Source: Turnera subulata
Taxonomy: Eukaryota; Streptophyta; Magnoliopsida; Malpighiales; Passifloraceae
DNA length: 64,000 bases
Assembly: GCA_028386065.3 (NCBI GenBank)
Contig: JAKUCV010006207.1
Location: forward strand, 1 to 64,000
Direction of reading: 5' to 3'
A program made the position numbers and the translations under genes. The notes beneath the pieces were generated by a model. It was not told the DNA's origin. It made no database searches and saw only the letters and a program-made list of their open reading frames with translations. Within the stretch, counting starts at the first letter, position 1. Every line of letters begins with the position of its first letter. Positions 47,546 through 59,209 of the stretch are shown piece after piece.

Positions 47546-48111
47546 ACAGCGGTTAAGAACATCCTCAAGTACTTTGGAAGGACTAAGGATGCATTCCTTG
47601 TTTATGGAAGCGTTGATGAGCTTGTTGTAAAGGGTTACACAGATGCTAGCTTCCAAACTGATAGGGATGACTTTAGAACGCAGTCAGGTTATGTGTTTTG
47701 TCTTGGAGGTGGTGCTGTATGCTGGAAGAGTTCAAAGCAAGAGACAGCTGCCGACTCTACAACTGAGGCTGAGTACATAGCCGCCTCAGATGCGGCGAAA
47801 GAGGCTGTTTGGATTAAGAAGTTCGTAACTGAACTTAGGGTGGTTCCTAGTATTGACAGTCCGATTGAGCTCTATTATGACAACAATGGGACAATCGCAC
47901 AGGCTTAAGAACCTAGATACCACCAGAGATCCAAACATATACTCTGACGCTATCATCTTATTAGAGAAATCATTGATAGAGGCGATGTCAGGCTGTGCAA
48001 AGTTCCTTCTGAGAACAATGTAGCAGATCCATTGACTAAGCCACTCTCACAGCAGAAGCATGATGGTCATACTTCATCCATTGGTATTAGATACATGGAT
48101 GATTGGCTTTA
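47546..48111 (+). pseudogene. copia D RNase H
   Basis: Reads GYTDASFQ, SGYVFCLGGGAVCWKSSKQ, DSTTEAEYIAASDAAKEAVW and ELYYDNNGTIAQA, the copia RNase H. A stop at 47906-47908 is followed in frame by ENNVADPLTKPLS (the DIFTK-like tail) to the natural end DDWL at 48109-48111. Confidence 0.85.
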
Positions 48112-48126
48112 GTGCAAGTGGGAGAT

Positions 48127-49687
48127 TGTTAGTGTAATATGCCCAAAAGCCAATCATTGGATGATTATACATAGTCATGTAAATACATTAAGGTTATTCC
48201 AATAAATATGTTTATGGGATAAATGCTTGCACATATTTATAACCCTAGAATATTTTATATTCTTAAATGTCCTTAGTCGATTATTATTATAGATGGGTTG
48301 TAATAATAAATTAAGACTAGCGTATGTTGAGAATTATATGAGATATGAATTCTACATACGGGTACAAGTTAGAGAACTTGTGGACTGGACCGACCCACAT
48401 AAGAACCCTACATGGAACGTTATATGATTGTCATTAGTGGTTCTTATATGTATTGTCCTTAGACCTGAGATCATCAAGGTTGCCAACATATGAGTCGTAT
48501 ACTTTGATATTATTACTAGTCACTCGTAACTGAGTAGACGTAAGGGTAATCATTGGATATATGACGTAATGTGTAGTGGGTTTTGATCGATCAAGATGGG
48601 ATTCGTCCAACCCATATAACGGGTATATTATCAGATGGGCCTCTTGATAGAGTTGAACTGCTAAATGCGTGGCCACGCTCGGATTATATGATATGGTGAT
48701 ATCATGAGTATCCGGTTTTACACATTTAACTCGGGGATCAAGAAACTAAGATTAAACATATTCGAGATTGACCTTTTCCATGTCTCGTGTTTAATCTTGA
48801 TAATGGGACAAAAGGACGATGACAGGTTTCCGAGGCATAATGAATCAGTACTGATCTTGTCGTTTGGGTAGCAATGATGTGTTGCTAGACACCGCTCATT
48901 GTTTATAATTGTAAAATGAGATTTTACAATTATTGCCAAACATTACAAGTGCCTACAGGGTCACACACTTAGAACTGTTGGTTCGAGCTGGTGGTTGAAC
49001 TATGGTTGGACCGTGGTTCGACCAGGTGGGTGGACCATGGTTGAACCTTGGTTGGACCATGGTTGGACCGGGTCGTTTTGGGATGATTTGGTTCCCTAAT
49101 TATCAGAATTATTGAACCAAAATTAATGCCATATGATATGTAATCCCATTAATGCTTAGTGGAGCATCCATCAATGCTTAGTAGAGCATTAAGACATAGT
49201 GGAGACATGATTAGGCTTAAAGTATAATCATGATGGTTAATGCATGATGATGTTGGCCATTGTCTCATTAATCTATGCATTAATTGTGTGTATAAATAGG
49301 GCTTGATAATTAGATTATCAACACACACAACATTCACACACAATTTAGATTACACACTTCATTCTTTGAGACAGAAAGAAGCACATATAAACACTAGTTT
49401 CTAGCTCTCGAAAATTCTGCAGCTAGCACTGCGGTTTGGGAGTGCTCGGGTTAGTGATCATGAGACGGTTGCTAGCAGTCATCAACGGTTCGTGTGGATA
49501 CCGTAGAGGAGCCAGATTTCTTGTCGGGTTCTTGCTGATTCTACACTACAGTTGGGTGAAAGATCTCAACCAAGCAAGGTACGAAAAATTGTTATTCGGT
49601 TTAGTTAGCTTCACTTGGATCCTCTATGAGTACCGGGTCTTTTTCGCTGCGTTTTGATTGTCAAGTTTGCATGCCCGGTTACTAACA
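48127..49687 (+). repeat. 3' LTR of copia D
   Basis: Same length and order as the 5' LTR, from TGTTAGT to ACTAACA. The gypsy C LTR resumes at 49688 on the minus strand. Confidence 0.9.
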
Positions 49688-50933
49688 CCTTGGTCTTTGA
49701 GTCCATTTATAATAAGTCCACATGTTATAATGGTTAAAACATTTTATTACTAGGCCAAGGCCTAATTTAGTCTAACTCCCGTTTAGGATTTTACCTGAGC
49801 CCGAGGTTAGCCGTGCTAGAGGTTCTACCCTCGTCAAACAAACCGGCCACGCTACTCACTCCCCTCTCTCGATTTCTACTATACAAGACTTAGTACATAA
49901 CCCAATCCGAAAAGTAATAATACATGCCATGTACAAAATCAAAAGTGCATCTCCAATACCGTAAGACACCAAGGAAGGTTATGTCCACCGGAGAATAAAC
50001 CATACTCGCTGGAACAGTGACCTGACAATCGGATTCCGGCCATAACCTCGCCGAAAATTCTGCAACTACCCCGAAAACAACCTCCAAAGAACTGCCAATC
50101 TCGGAATCCCAAACACCAACATTCAATCCATCAATCACAACAATACAAAGCATCAAACTCATCTGAAAAGAGGAAAAGTAAACCGAAACCTTACCAGGAA
50201 AAGAGTCCGAGCAGGTTCGGCAACACTACGAATGCCTCACTGTCGGGAACAAACCAAACCACCACAAACACACGCTTCACAAAACCCCCCTGCCGAAGAA
50301 ACACCAACACAGTAGCCCACTGTGAACCCCTCCTTCCAACCTAACAACAACAACCACCCAATCAGTTTAAATGAAGACGAAACCCGAGATAGGCAAGAGA
50401 GCAAAAAAAAAAGAAAAGGAGAGGTCGATTGCTTACCACAACAAGCGACGGTGCCGGATTCGAGTTCGATCCCAAGAACTCTGAGCAGCAGCCCGTCTCA
50501 CCAGGAACTCAACCGACGGCGGCTAATCAGAGGTCGGTGGTAGTGAGCCTAACCAGGTACTCCTCGCCCGACGCGTGCTTGCAGAGTCCCGTCACAGGTC
50601 TTCTGCAAAGCTTCCCTCTTCGTGTTGGCCGACGGCAAACAGGGCGACCTCGAGTGGCGACTCGGCGAATGAAAGAGAAATAGGGGTGTGGCGGTGATGT
50701 GTGTTGCTCCTGTCACAGCCTTCCCCGACTGCTCTCCTCTCGTGTAGAAAGTAGAAGACGGTGGCATCGAGAGGAAGAAAAAGCTAAGGGTGGCAGTGGC
50801 GGTGATGTGTGTTGCTTGAGAGCACACGAGAGAGAAAAAAAAAAGTAGCGGCGAAAGGAAGAAGAGAAGAGGGAAAAGAAAAAGAAAAGAAAAGAAGGAA
50901 AAGAGATAGGGTTTTTAGGGTGTGAGCCGGCCC
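49688..50933 (-). repeat. gypsy C 3' LTR, left portion, start deleted
   Basis: On the minus strand it carries the leader region seen at 26100-27250 of gypsy A, such as GTGGCCGG and CCTCTAG phrases. It stops at 50933 within GAGCCGGCCC; the equivalent 5' LTR sequence continues at 57713 and beyond. Here it is joined to integrase sequence at 50934, so roughly 280 bases of the LTR start and the polypurine tract are missing. Confidence 0.75.
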
Positions 50934-53530
50934 TGTCACCTACACTGTACTCAATCTCCCGACGATGCTTATCCGCATAACTCCTCTGTCGGTCCTGAGC
51001 AGCTCTCATGCACTACTTGACCACCTCAATCTGATCCACAGTCTCTTGGACAAGATCTGGACCAATCACTTGTCTCAGACCCTCCTCATCCCAATAGATC
51101 GGACTACGACACTTCTGTCCATACAAAGCCTCGTAAGGCGCCATGCCAATACTGGAGTGATACTCGTTGTTGTAGGCAAACTCAACCAACGGTAAAGTCT
51201 CATCCCAAGAACCACTGAAGTTGAGCACACAGGCTCTAAGCATATCCTCTAAAGTCTGAATAGTCCTCTCCGACTGTCCATCTGTCTGCAGATAAAAAGT
51301 TGTACTGAAATTCAGCTTAGTACCCAAAGCTGACTGCAAACTCTTCCAAAAGTGGGACGTGAACCTCGGATCCCTGTCCGACACAATGGATAGAGGAACT
51401 CCATGCAATCTGACAACACCAGAGACATACAACCTTGCCAGCTTATCCATCGTATCTGTTTGCTGGATAGGTAGGAAGTGAGCTGACTTGGTCAACCTAT
51501 CTACAATGACCCAAATGGCATCATGCGGACTCCGGGTTCTGGGTAACCCAATCACAAAATCCATAGTGATATGCTCCCACTTCCACTACGGAATATTCAA
51601 AGATCTCATCTTGCCGGCAGGAGCTTGATGCTCGGCTTTCACCTGCTGAAAAGTCATGCAACAAGCCACAAACTCCGCAACATCCTTCTTCATCCCAGGC
51701 CACCAATAGTAACTCTTCAGGTTCAGGTACATCTTTGTGCCACCCGGATGCATGGCATAAGGCGCGTTGTGCGTTTGATCCATAATCAACCTCCTCAGGT
51801 CATCCACATCCGGAACACAAAGATGATCACCTATCATCAAAGCTCCATCCTCCTGGATATAAAAACTAGAACTCTCTCCACCGAGAGCCTTATCCCGCAA
51901 CTTTCCTAGATGAGGATCACTGTACTGCAACTCCATAATCTTATCCCGCAAGGTCGGTCGGATGCTCAAACTGGCCAACAAAGCCCCGGTATCATCAACC
52001 TCCAACTGGACATCCAAAGACTTCAACTCCAACAAGGATGGTAAATCAAAGGAAACCAGCTCCTTATCTATAGAAGAAACTCTCTTCCGACTCAAAGCAT
52101 CTGCAACCACATTAGCTTTTCTCGGATGATACTCAATGGTACAATCATAATCCTTCAGAAGCTCGATCCAACGCCTCTGCCTCTTATTGAGCTCCTTATG
52201 GGTCATGATGTACTTCAAGGCAAAGACCACAAAAGCTAACTCCAAATCATGGATCAGATAATTCTTCTCATGAGTCCTTAACTGCCTAGAAGCATAAGCA
52301 ATCACCTGACCCTCCTGCATTAACACACAACCCAAACCCAAACCAGAAGCATCACTAAACACCGTGTACTCCACACCGGGTCTAGAAACTGTCAACACTG
52401 GTGTAGAAGTCAACCGACTCTTCAGCTCCTCAAAACTCTGCTGGCAACGATCATCCCATACGTAAGAGCAGTCTTTCCTCAACAACTTAGTCATGGGACC
52501 CCCTATCAAGGAAAAACCCACCCTCAATGAACCTGCGATAGTAACCAGCAAGTCCAAGGAAACTCCGCACCTCAGATGCATTCTTCGGTGGTTCCCACTC
52601 CATAACTGCCTTAACCTTGGCCGAATCCATCTTGATACCTTCTCCCGACACTATATGCCCGAGAAAGGCAACCTCATCCAACCAAAACTTGCACTTGCTG
52701 AGTTTGGCATAAAGTTGCTTCTCCCGCAGCCTCTGCAACACCAGTCTCAAATGCTCCTCATGCTCAGCCTTACTCCTCGAGTAGACTAGAGTATCATCAA
52801 TGAAAACAACCACAAACCGATCAAAAAACTCATGGAACATACCGTGCATCATACACATGAACACTGCAGGAGCATTTGCCAACCCGAAGGGAACCACAAC
52901 AAATTCATAGTGACCATACCGAGTGCGAAAAGCAGTCTTTGGTATGTCCTGTCTGCAATCCTGACCTGATGGTATCTGGATCGCAAGTCGATCTTTGAAA
53001 ACACGGATGTACCCTGCAACTGATCAAGCAAGTCATCAATCTTGGACAACGGATACTTGTTTTCACAGTCACCTTGTTTAACTGTCTGTAGTCGACACAC
53101 ATCCGCATACAACCATCCTTCTTCTTAACAAACAAGACCGGGGCACCCCAAGGTGAAGTGCTCGATCTAATGAAACCCTTTTCCAGCAGCTCTTCCAACC
53201 GCTTCTTCAACTTCTAAAGTTCAGTCGGAGCCATCCTGTAAGGTGGAATAGAGAAAGGAGCAACTCTCGGTACCAAGTCCACTGTGTACTCCCCCTCTCG
53301 CTTCCGAGGTAAACCTGGTAACTCGACAGGGAAAACATCTGGAAACTCCCTCACTATCAGAATCTTCTCCAAACCCGGCACTTGTACCTTAGACTCCACC
53401 GCATGGGCAAGGAACGCATCACATCCTTCCCGAATCATCCTGAAAGCCTGCATGGCTGAAATGCAACAAGCAGAAAGAGCTCTCCGCTCCCCAACAAACA
53501 CAAAACTACGCCCTAAAAGAGAACACAAGG
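50934..53530 (-). pseudogene. gypsy C reverse transcriptase-RNase H-integrase
   Basis: The minus strand reads [65 protein letters not shown] (catalytic xxDD box, about 52790), [12 protein letters not shown], RNase H ([18 protein letters not shown]), the HHCC-like [20 protein letters not shown], then the integrase core with VIVDRLTKSAHF, SDRDPRF and the glutamate in GQSERTIQTLEDM: a D, D, E set is visible. Breaks lie near 53213 (a stop), 53050, 52900, 52540 and 51575. The frame ends at YSVGDRA at 50934 where it is fused to LTR sequence. Confidence 0.85.
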
Positions 53531-56500
53531 TGTAACGCCCCGAATTTTCGGTATTAATTTCCATGAATTTCCTGAAATTTCGGAGTTCAATTTTCAATTT
53601 TACCCCTTTGCAGAATTTCCGGATGTCCTTGGTTAAGAAAATTATTATTTTTAATTTTATTTCCATGGAAATATTTCTTTTATATTGGTATTAATTCATA
53701 ATTGGATTTCTTTTAGAATTCATTTGTGTTTGGAGGTAAAACACAAGCTTTGTCGTAGTTTTGACCCAAACTACGTCGTTTTGACACTTACAAGGATAAA
53801 ACCCATCCAGGGCTGCGTTTTGACTTGAGGGAGAGGAGTTGACCGCGCTTGGGAGCTAAACGCGAGTTTGGGACGCCGTTTCATCCAAAACGGCGTCGTT
53901 TTGGACTCTGGCCGAACCCTAACCCTAGGGTGATAGTATAAATTCCTTCTTTTCTCTCTCTCCTCTCTTTTTTTTTTCCTTTCTTCTCCTCTACCGATTT
54001 CGGCTGCCCACCCTCTCACTCCCCATGATCTCTCTCTCTTCTCTTGTTTCTCAAACCGTCGCCCCCCTCCTCTCATCTTCGTCTTCTCCATGCCGCCACC
54101 ATATAGCCTCCTTCCTCATTCGTATGAGCCGTGACCAAAGGAGGGACTCTAGGACCGAGCTAGAAGCCTCCGTTGCCGTTGATTGCAGAGAAGGCTGAGG
54201 CGGAGCCCAGGTTCAGTAGGCGACAAGGCGCACTCTGTATTTACCCGAGTCATCGCCGCCATCATCTTCTTCCTCCATAGTCGCCACTGCTGCAAGTTGA
54301 AGGAAGGGACAATCGGAGTGTGGACGACCCGTTGATGCTTTTGCTTCTTCAGGTAAGCACCGTTTTTCTCCTTTCCCTTCCCTGTTCGTTTATGGATTTG
54401 TGGGTTGTTGACTAACCCGTCTTGGTTATGCCTGTGTTGGTTTGTTGATGTGGTTGGTTGGTGGCGTGTTCGAGTTCGGCGGCTGGTGGTACCGTATACG
54501 GGTTGTTTTTGGCAGGGGTTGGTGGTGGTCGCGGTGTTGACGGGTTAGCTGTTAGTGGTCGATTCCGGCAGTGAGGTTCGGGTCAATGTCTTGTGTCTTG
54601 ACTAACCCGATTGGGTTCTCTTTTGGTTGTGGCTGTGTTCCTGCGAGTCGTGGGTGTTGGTTGTTGCTCGTGGTTGGGCTTTGTGGTTCATGGCGGCGAG
54701 GGTGTGTTGAGTTTGTTCGGTGGCCAACGGTTGTAGGGGCCGTGGTTGTTCCTCTCGGGTTAGAGTTCCTTGGCAGGACCCGAGACTTTGAAGTGAGGAT
54801 TTAAGGTTTGGCATTGGGTTTAGATCCGGCCAGAACGAATCTATTATTCCGGTAAGCTTTTCCGGCACCATTCTTGACTCCAATTCCTTCTCCCAATTAG
54901 TTTTGGTTCTTGTGGGCTTGTGTTGTTGAACCGAGTGTTGTTTGGTAGATGGCAAATTTGTCGTGGTTAGCTTTTGGCTCTGTTGTGAATTTCCAGCAAG
55001 GTCTGACCGGAATCCGGCGAGGCTCGGGAATTTTCAGGCCAAGCTCGGTTGCTGTTCCGGCAAGACATAAATTTCTTTCCCGGCATTACATGGTAATTCT
55101 CGGTGTTGGCCGTTATTTGATTTTGTACATGACACGTAATGTAATTGTATTTAATCATTATATTAAAATGAGAAGGGTATAGTGGATACCGAGCTTGGAG
55201 AGTTGAGTGGCGTGGCCGGTATATGTCCGACACACATAGTACCTTTAGGCCGGAAAATGTTGGGCTTGGGAGTTCGGTTAATGAGATTAAGAGGATGGGC
55301 CGGGCTTAGGCCCAATTGATGTCATATTAATTGTATATGGGCTTTTAGGCCCAATGACTAATGAAGTGGGCTTTAGGCCCAATGGCTTGTATTTGTGATG
55401 GGCTTTAGGCTCGATAAGGTTTGATTAAATTTATATGGGCTTAGGCCCAACGACTATAATATGGATTTAAGTTAAATATGAAATTATGGAGTTTAAGAAT
55501 CATATTTGGGCTTAGACCCCGACCTATTAGTGGATTCACAGTTAATGAACACGAACAGACTATAAGGCTCAAGATTTACACTTTAGCATACATTTACAGT
55601 CCGTTTGGTATCAATTTGGAATTAGAATTGAATTCAAATCATTAAAAATTTAGAATTTGAATTCATTATGAAATCAATTCTTATGTTTGGTATACTTTTT
55701 AATAATGAGGAATTGAATTCAATTCCAATGTTTGGTATAAATCAAATTATCAATTGAATTGTTAAAATTACCTATGTTGTCCTTTTACTAAAAAAACTAA
55801 AATAAGAGTATAGGGTCATTTTTGTCATTTAGGCATACCAATACTTATCCAATAGAATTGAATTCCAAATCCGATAGGTTTTGCTTGGATTTGAAATATT
55901 ACCAAAATATTGCTCCAAAAATAAAAAATGGAATTCAATTCCTATTTTAAGTGAAATAGAATTATACTAAACTAAGGAATTGATTTCAATTCTTGGAATT
56001 GAAATCAATTCCATGATACCAAACGGATAGTTAGTATTTGTCATGAATAAGTGTCTTATGTGACGTATATGTGGTAGGATGTTGAGGGCATAGGAATGTC
56101 GAGGCGGAACAAAGCTTCAGGTTCCGAGACAATTAATATGGCCCAGGTGAGCACTTATAAACCTTTGTATGCGTTACTGCCTACAATACTCGGTTAATAA
56201 ACTTGGTACAAGAAGTGGTAATACTTGGTTGGTATTGAGTGCTACATGCTTGTATGCCTGCTGTATTGATATTCTTGTTTGCATTTATATCTTGATGACG
56301 ATATCTTGATGCGGTATGTCTAATTATGTGAATCGTGTGCTTGTGTGATATGATATGCCAGTTGAGCATGAGATGTTTTGATATGATTAAATATTATGAT
56401 ATATGATTCTGAGATCCGTGTGGTGACTTGAGGGCTGGAGGCTCGGACTTGGAAAATAAGATATTAAATCCACACAACCCTGTATAATCATAACGTATGG

Positions 56501-57413
56501 TACACATAAATCTTTAAGCTTACCTAAGAATAATGTACAATAAAAATATTCTACTGTGGGGCTGTTGACCGGTTGGTTCGAGTGGGAAGTGTTACCCCTC
56601 GGGATTGCATGCGCGATAGCATGGTATATGCGGATTTGCATATGGGTCTGTGATGACCGGTTCTACCTTCCTCTTTCTATCTCCCCCTTTCTACCTCCCT
56701 CTTTCTCTCTGTCTGTCTCTCTCTCTCTATGATGATATTTGGGCTTGAGCCCTGATTGTATTTGGGCTTATGCCCTGGTTGTCTGATCAGACGGGACCGA
56801 GCTCGACGCACATAGTAGAGGGCCCTAATAAAATTTTTAAACTTAATAACAATAATGTACAATGATAATTAAGTGATTAAAGACCAGTGTTGGTTTGAAG
56901 TCTGATGATGACTTGTTTGTTCATTGTGACTTGTTTGTGGATTATGGTTGCTGTTGCCTGATGCCGGTGTACTTGTAGTTGATTTGTATTTGTATATATT
57001 GGTTTGTTTGTTTGCGATGAGATAGTGGTTGGTCTCACCCCCTCACAGTCTTTTACAGGTTAACTTCTCATTGAGCAGTGGTGCATGTCAGCAGGTGGCG
57101 ACGTTATCCTCTCCTCGGGTCGGATCCATAGGATTCATTGCATGCATGTTGCTATATATTCTTGTTTTCCGCTGCGTACTTGATTCCATTGTATTATTTA
57201 TTATTTGATTAAATATTGATCGTGTTGCTGGTATCGTATCCCGGGTAGAAGGGCATTTTGGTCACTTCTCATGTTGGAATTAATTTAATGGGTTACTTGG
57301 GATACGGGTGTTTAGTTGATGATTTTTGTGTCCCGGGGATATGATAAAGGCAATTTAGTCATTTTATATTTAAATTCTATTTTATATTAATAAATTGGGA
57401 AACGGGCGTTTCA
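53531..57413 (+). repeat. gypsy solo LTR, plus strand, in gypsy C
   Basis: Begins TGTAACGCCCCGAATTTTCG and ends GGGCGTTTCA, the family of gypsy A and C. Flanking 5-mers CAAGG (53526-53530) and CAGGG (57414-57418) differ once. The gypsy C frame is continuous across it (protease on one side, linker on the other). TATA-like AGTATAAATT near 53936, a pyrimidine-rich leader, and a splice-donor-like CAGGTAAGC near 54350. A MITE-like element at 55598-56032 adds about 430 bp. Confidence 0.85.
55598..56032. mobile_element. MITE-like element inside the solo LTR
   Basis: Inverted ends CCGTTTGGTATCA and TGATACCAAACGG, continuing imperfectly inward with many AATTGAATTC repeats. No coding capacity. The exact target duplication is unclear (ACAGT against ATAGT). 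Its ends resemble those at 31640-31834. Confidence 0.7.
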
Positions 57414-57522
57414 CAGGGCCACTTCCTTGGCTCGACATTCTACTACAGCTTGGTGTCTAGTCAACCAATCCATACCCAGAATTACATCAAACTCTCTCAA
57501 GTCCATAACACTAAGATCTCTC
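57414..57522 (-). pseudogene. gypsy C protease end
   Basis: The minus strand reads MDLREFDVILGMDWL, the conserved end of the gypsy aspartic protease, then RHQAVVECRAKEVAL leading into the part at 53530. Upstream it is joined directly to LTR sequence at 57523, so gag and most of the protease are missing. Confidence 0.8.
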
Positions 57523-58008
57523 AGAAAGTAGAAGACGGCAACGTCGAGAGGAAGAAAAAGCTAAGGGTGGCGGCGGCGGTGATGTGTGTTGCTTGAGAGC
57601 ACACGAGAGAGAGAAAAAAAAAAGAAAGGTAGCGGCGGAAGGAAGAAGAGAAGAGGGAAAAGAAAAAGAAAAGAAAAGAAAAGAAGGAAAAGAGATAGGG
57701 TTTTTAGGGTGTGAGCCGGCCCCAGTCCAAACGACGTCGTTTTGGACTGAGGCGCGTTCAACCCGTCCTAGTCAACGTCGAAAACTACGTAGTTTCAATA
57801 AAAGTGCATCCAAAACAACTCCTCAATCTCGAACTCGAAACGATCCGCAACGGAATCTCAATTTAGGACAACTCCAAGATAAAAAGACATTTAACCAAGG
57901 AAAAAAATTAATTTCTTGGCCAAAAACTCGGGAATATTTGAGGGTAAAATTGGAATTAAAATTCCAAAAATTCCATAAATTTAATTATGAAAAATTCGGG
58001 GCGTTACA
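57523..58008 (-). repeat. gypsy C 5' LTR, first 486 bases
   Basis: Starts TGTAACGCCCCGAATTTTTC at 58008 on the minus strand. 57523-57720 overlaps 50745-50933 of the 3' LTR, showing both are the same LTR. The open frame on the plus strand at 57584-58063 is a purine-rich LTR artefact. Confidence 0.85.
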
Positions 58009-58013
58009 AGGAT

Positions 58014-58323
58014 ACTCTTCTAGTATCAAAAAAAAAAAAAAACTCTTGTCTGCGCCAAGATAATTGGACAGTGGTCAAACTGTTTTTTGGTTCCAACTCT
58101 TAACGAGATTGATGGGAATAAACTAAACCAATCAGGGTCAAAGAAAGCCTTATCTATCCTACTTGCCGCCAGAGAGTTACCCCATGTAAATTAATGAGAA
58201 CTTGCACGATGTATTCAGTCTTTAATCTTAAGTAGACAGGCCTTCCATTACCTCCTATTTGCACTTGGTGGGGAATGCAAAACATAGAGTCCCTTGACAA
58301 AATTTTGGGGCCAAATTAGCAAG
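58014..58323 (-). pseudogene. LINE 1 endonuclease fragment
   Basis: The minus strand reads SRIDKAFFDPDWFSLFPSIS then FDHCPIILAQTR, the C-terminal part of the APE-type endonuclease (S-R-I-D and D-H-C-P motifs). Removing gypsy C and the solo LTR brings it next to the LINE at 39706-34543. Sequence upstream of about 58200 is too decayed to follow with confidence. Confidence 0.7.
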
Positions 58324-58563
58324 CAGGGGTGGATCCAAAAAATAAATTTAGAAAGGGCCAAAATATAGTATTATTAAGTTAATAGGGACCGAAATGTGTT
58401 GTATCAAAAAAGAAAGAAAGGCCATGCCATGATTCGAACCCCTAACCATTTTGGTGTACAAGGAGACTCTAACTACTAAGCTGCAATGTGATATTGGAAA
58501 TTATATATAATTAATGACGTATTCTAGGGCGGGCCTGGCCCCCGCTCCCCATATCCGCCCCTG
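58324..58563. mobile_element. hAT-type MITE, 240 bp
   Basis: Ends CAGGGGTGGAT and ATCCGCCCCTG form a short TIR, and an exact 8-bp duplication TTAGCAAG flanks the element (58316-58323 and 58564-58571). Both features are diagnostic of the hAT superfamily. There is no coding capacity; AACCCCTAACCAT in the middle is typical of such elements but not decisive. Confidence 0.9.
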
Positions 58564-58571
58564 TTAGCAAG

Positions 58572-59209
58572 AGACGTAGCAAATCTGTTTGAGTTCTTGT
58601 CCACAAAATCAAAAAAAATGAGTTGCAGGAACGCAAAAGGGATTGAACTTGCCAAGCAAGCTCCTCATAATTTCCAGACCAATTTGCAAAAGGGAATTCC
58701 TCCGATGCCGATATTTTAAGTAAAGAAATTTTTGTAACTTTAGTTCTATTACAGACATGTGATTATTAAATAGTACCGTTTAAAATATTACCACATGTAG
58801 AGCACAATTGACATTCTAGAGCAAAAGATAGACCGCATGTATATATAGAGCTGGAATAATTAATAATGGCAAGGAAAAGTATTGGAAAGAAACGGGGATT
58901 TTGTGTCCGATGTTTGGTTTGTTTTTCATATTATGTGCCCTTAGAATTGATCAATATTGAGTCAAAGGGACGCCCAATTGACATTTATTTCTTTCCCTTT
59001 TTTTTGGGTGTGGAGAGAAGTAAATGGACGTCTCCGTGGTGTAGAACCTGAAAAAGTCAATTGTAGAGCCTGAAATATTGAGTCCTGAAAAAGTATTGGG
59101 AATGCAGGGCACTTGAACTTGAAGACGCATACTTTTATTTTCCTGTGAACATGGACCCATCGTAGAACCTTCTAACCAAGTTCCTTTTCTCTTGATTTTG
59201 CTCATCAAA
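58572..59209. other. no clear gene; possible LINE 1 5' remains
   Basis: 58572-58740 may continue LINE 1 on the minus strand, but no motif is convincing. A 61-codon frame at 58866-59051 starts with ATG (MARKSIGKKRG) after a TATATATAGAG stretch. It has no recognisable domain and I do not call it a gene. Confidence 0.3.

Larger units (their letters stand above)
41399..49687 (+). mobile_element. Ty1-copia element D, nearly complete but decayed
   Basis: The element has two LTRs of about 1560 bp, a primer site (GGTAGCGGAGCC from 42961), gag, zinc knuckle, protease, integrase, reverse transcriptase, RNase H and a polypurine tract (AAGTGGGAGAT, 48117-48126). The copia order, integrase before reverse transcriptase, is clear. 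Flanking 5-mers CCTAT (41394-41398) and CCTTG (49688-49692) match at only three positions, so the target duplication is diverged. The first 175 bases of the two LTRs differ at about 8 positions by eye, so the insertion is not recent. Stops and frameshifts in pol make it inactive. Confidence 0.9.
39707..58008 (-). mobile_element. Ty3-gypsy element C (Tekay/Del-like), with nested insertions
   Basis: The outer ends are TGAAACG at 39707 (reverse of the LTR end CGTTTCA) and GCGTTACA at 58008 (reverse of the LTR start TGTAACGC). AGGAT flanks the element exactly (39702-39706 and 58009-58013), so it is one insertion into LINE 1. On its own strand: 5' LTR start (58008-57523), protease piece (57522-57414), reverse transcriptase to integrase (53530-51013), 3' LTR (50933-49688 and 41398-39707). 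A solo LTR (53531-57413) and a copia element (41399-49687) lie inside. Without these, about 6.1 kb remains, with most of the 5' LTR, gag, and the integrase/3' LTR border deleted. Confidence 0.85.

Noticed and set aside
53771..54091. Arg/Glu-rich minus-strand frame
   Set aside because: It is the complement of the pyrimidine-rich leader in the solo LTR; the same artefact occurs at 26050-26292.
57584..58063. Lys/Arg-rich plus-strand frame
   Set aside because: It is the reverse strand of the gypsy C 5' LTR leader (purine-rich) and continues past the LTR border.
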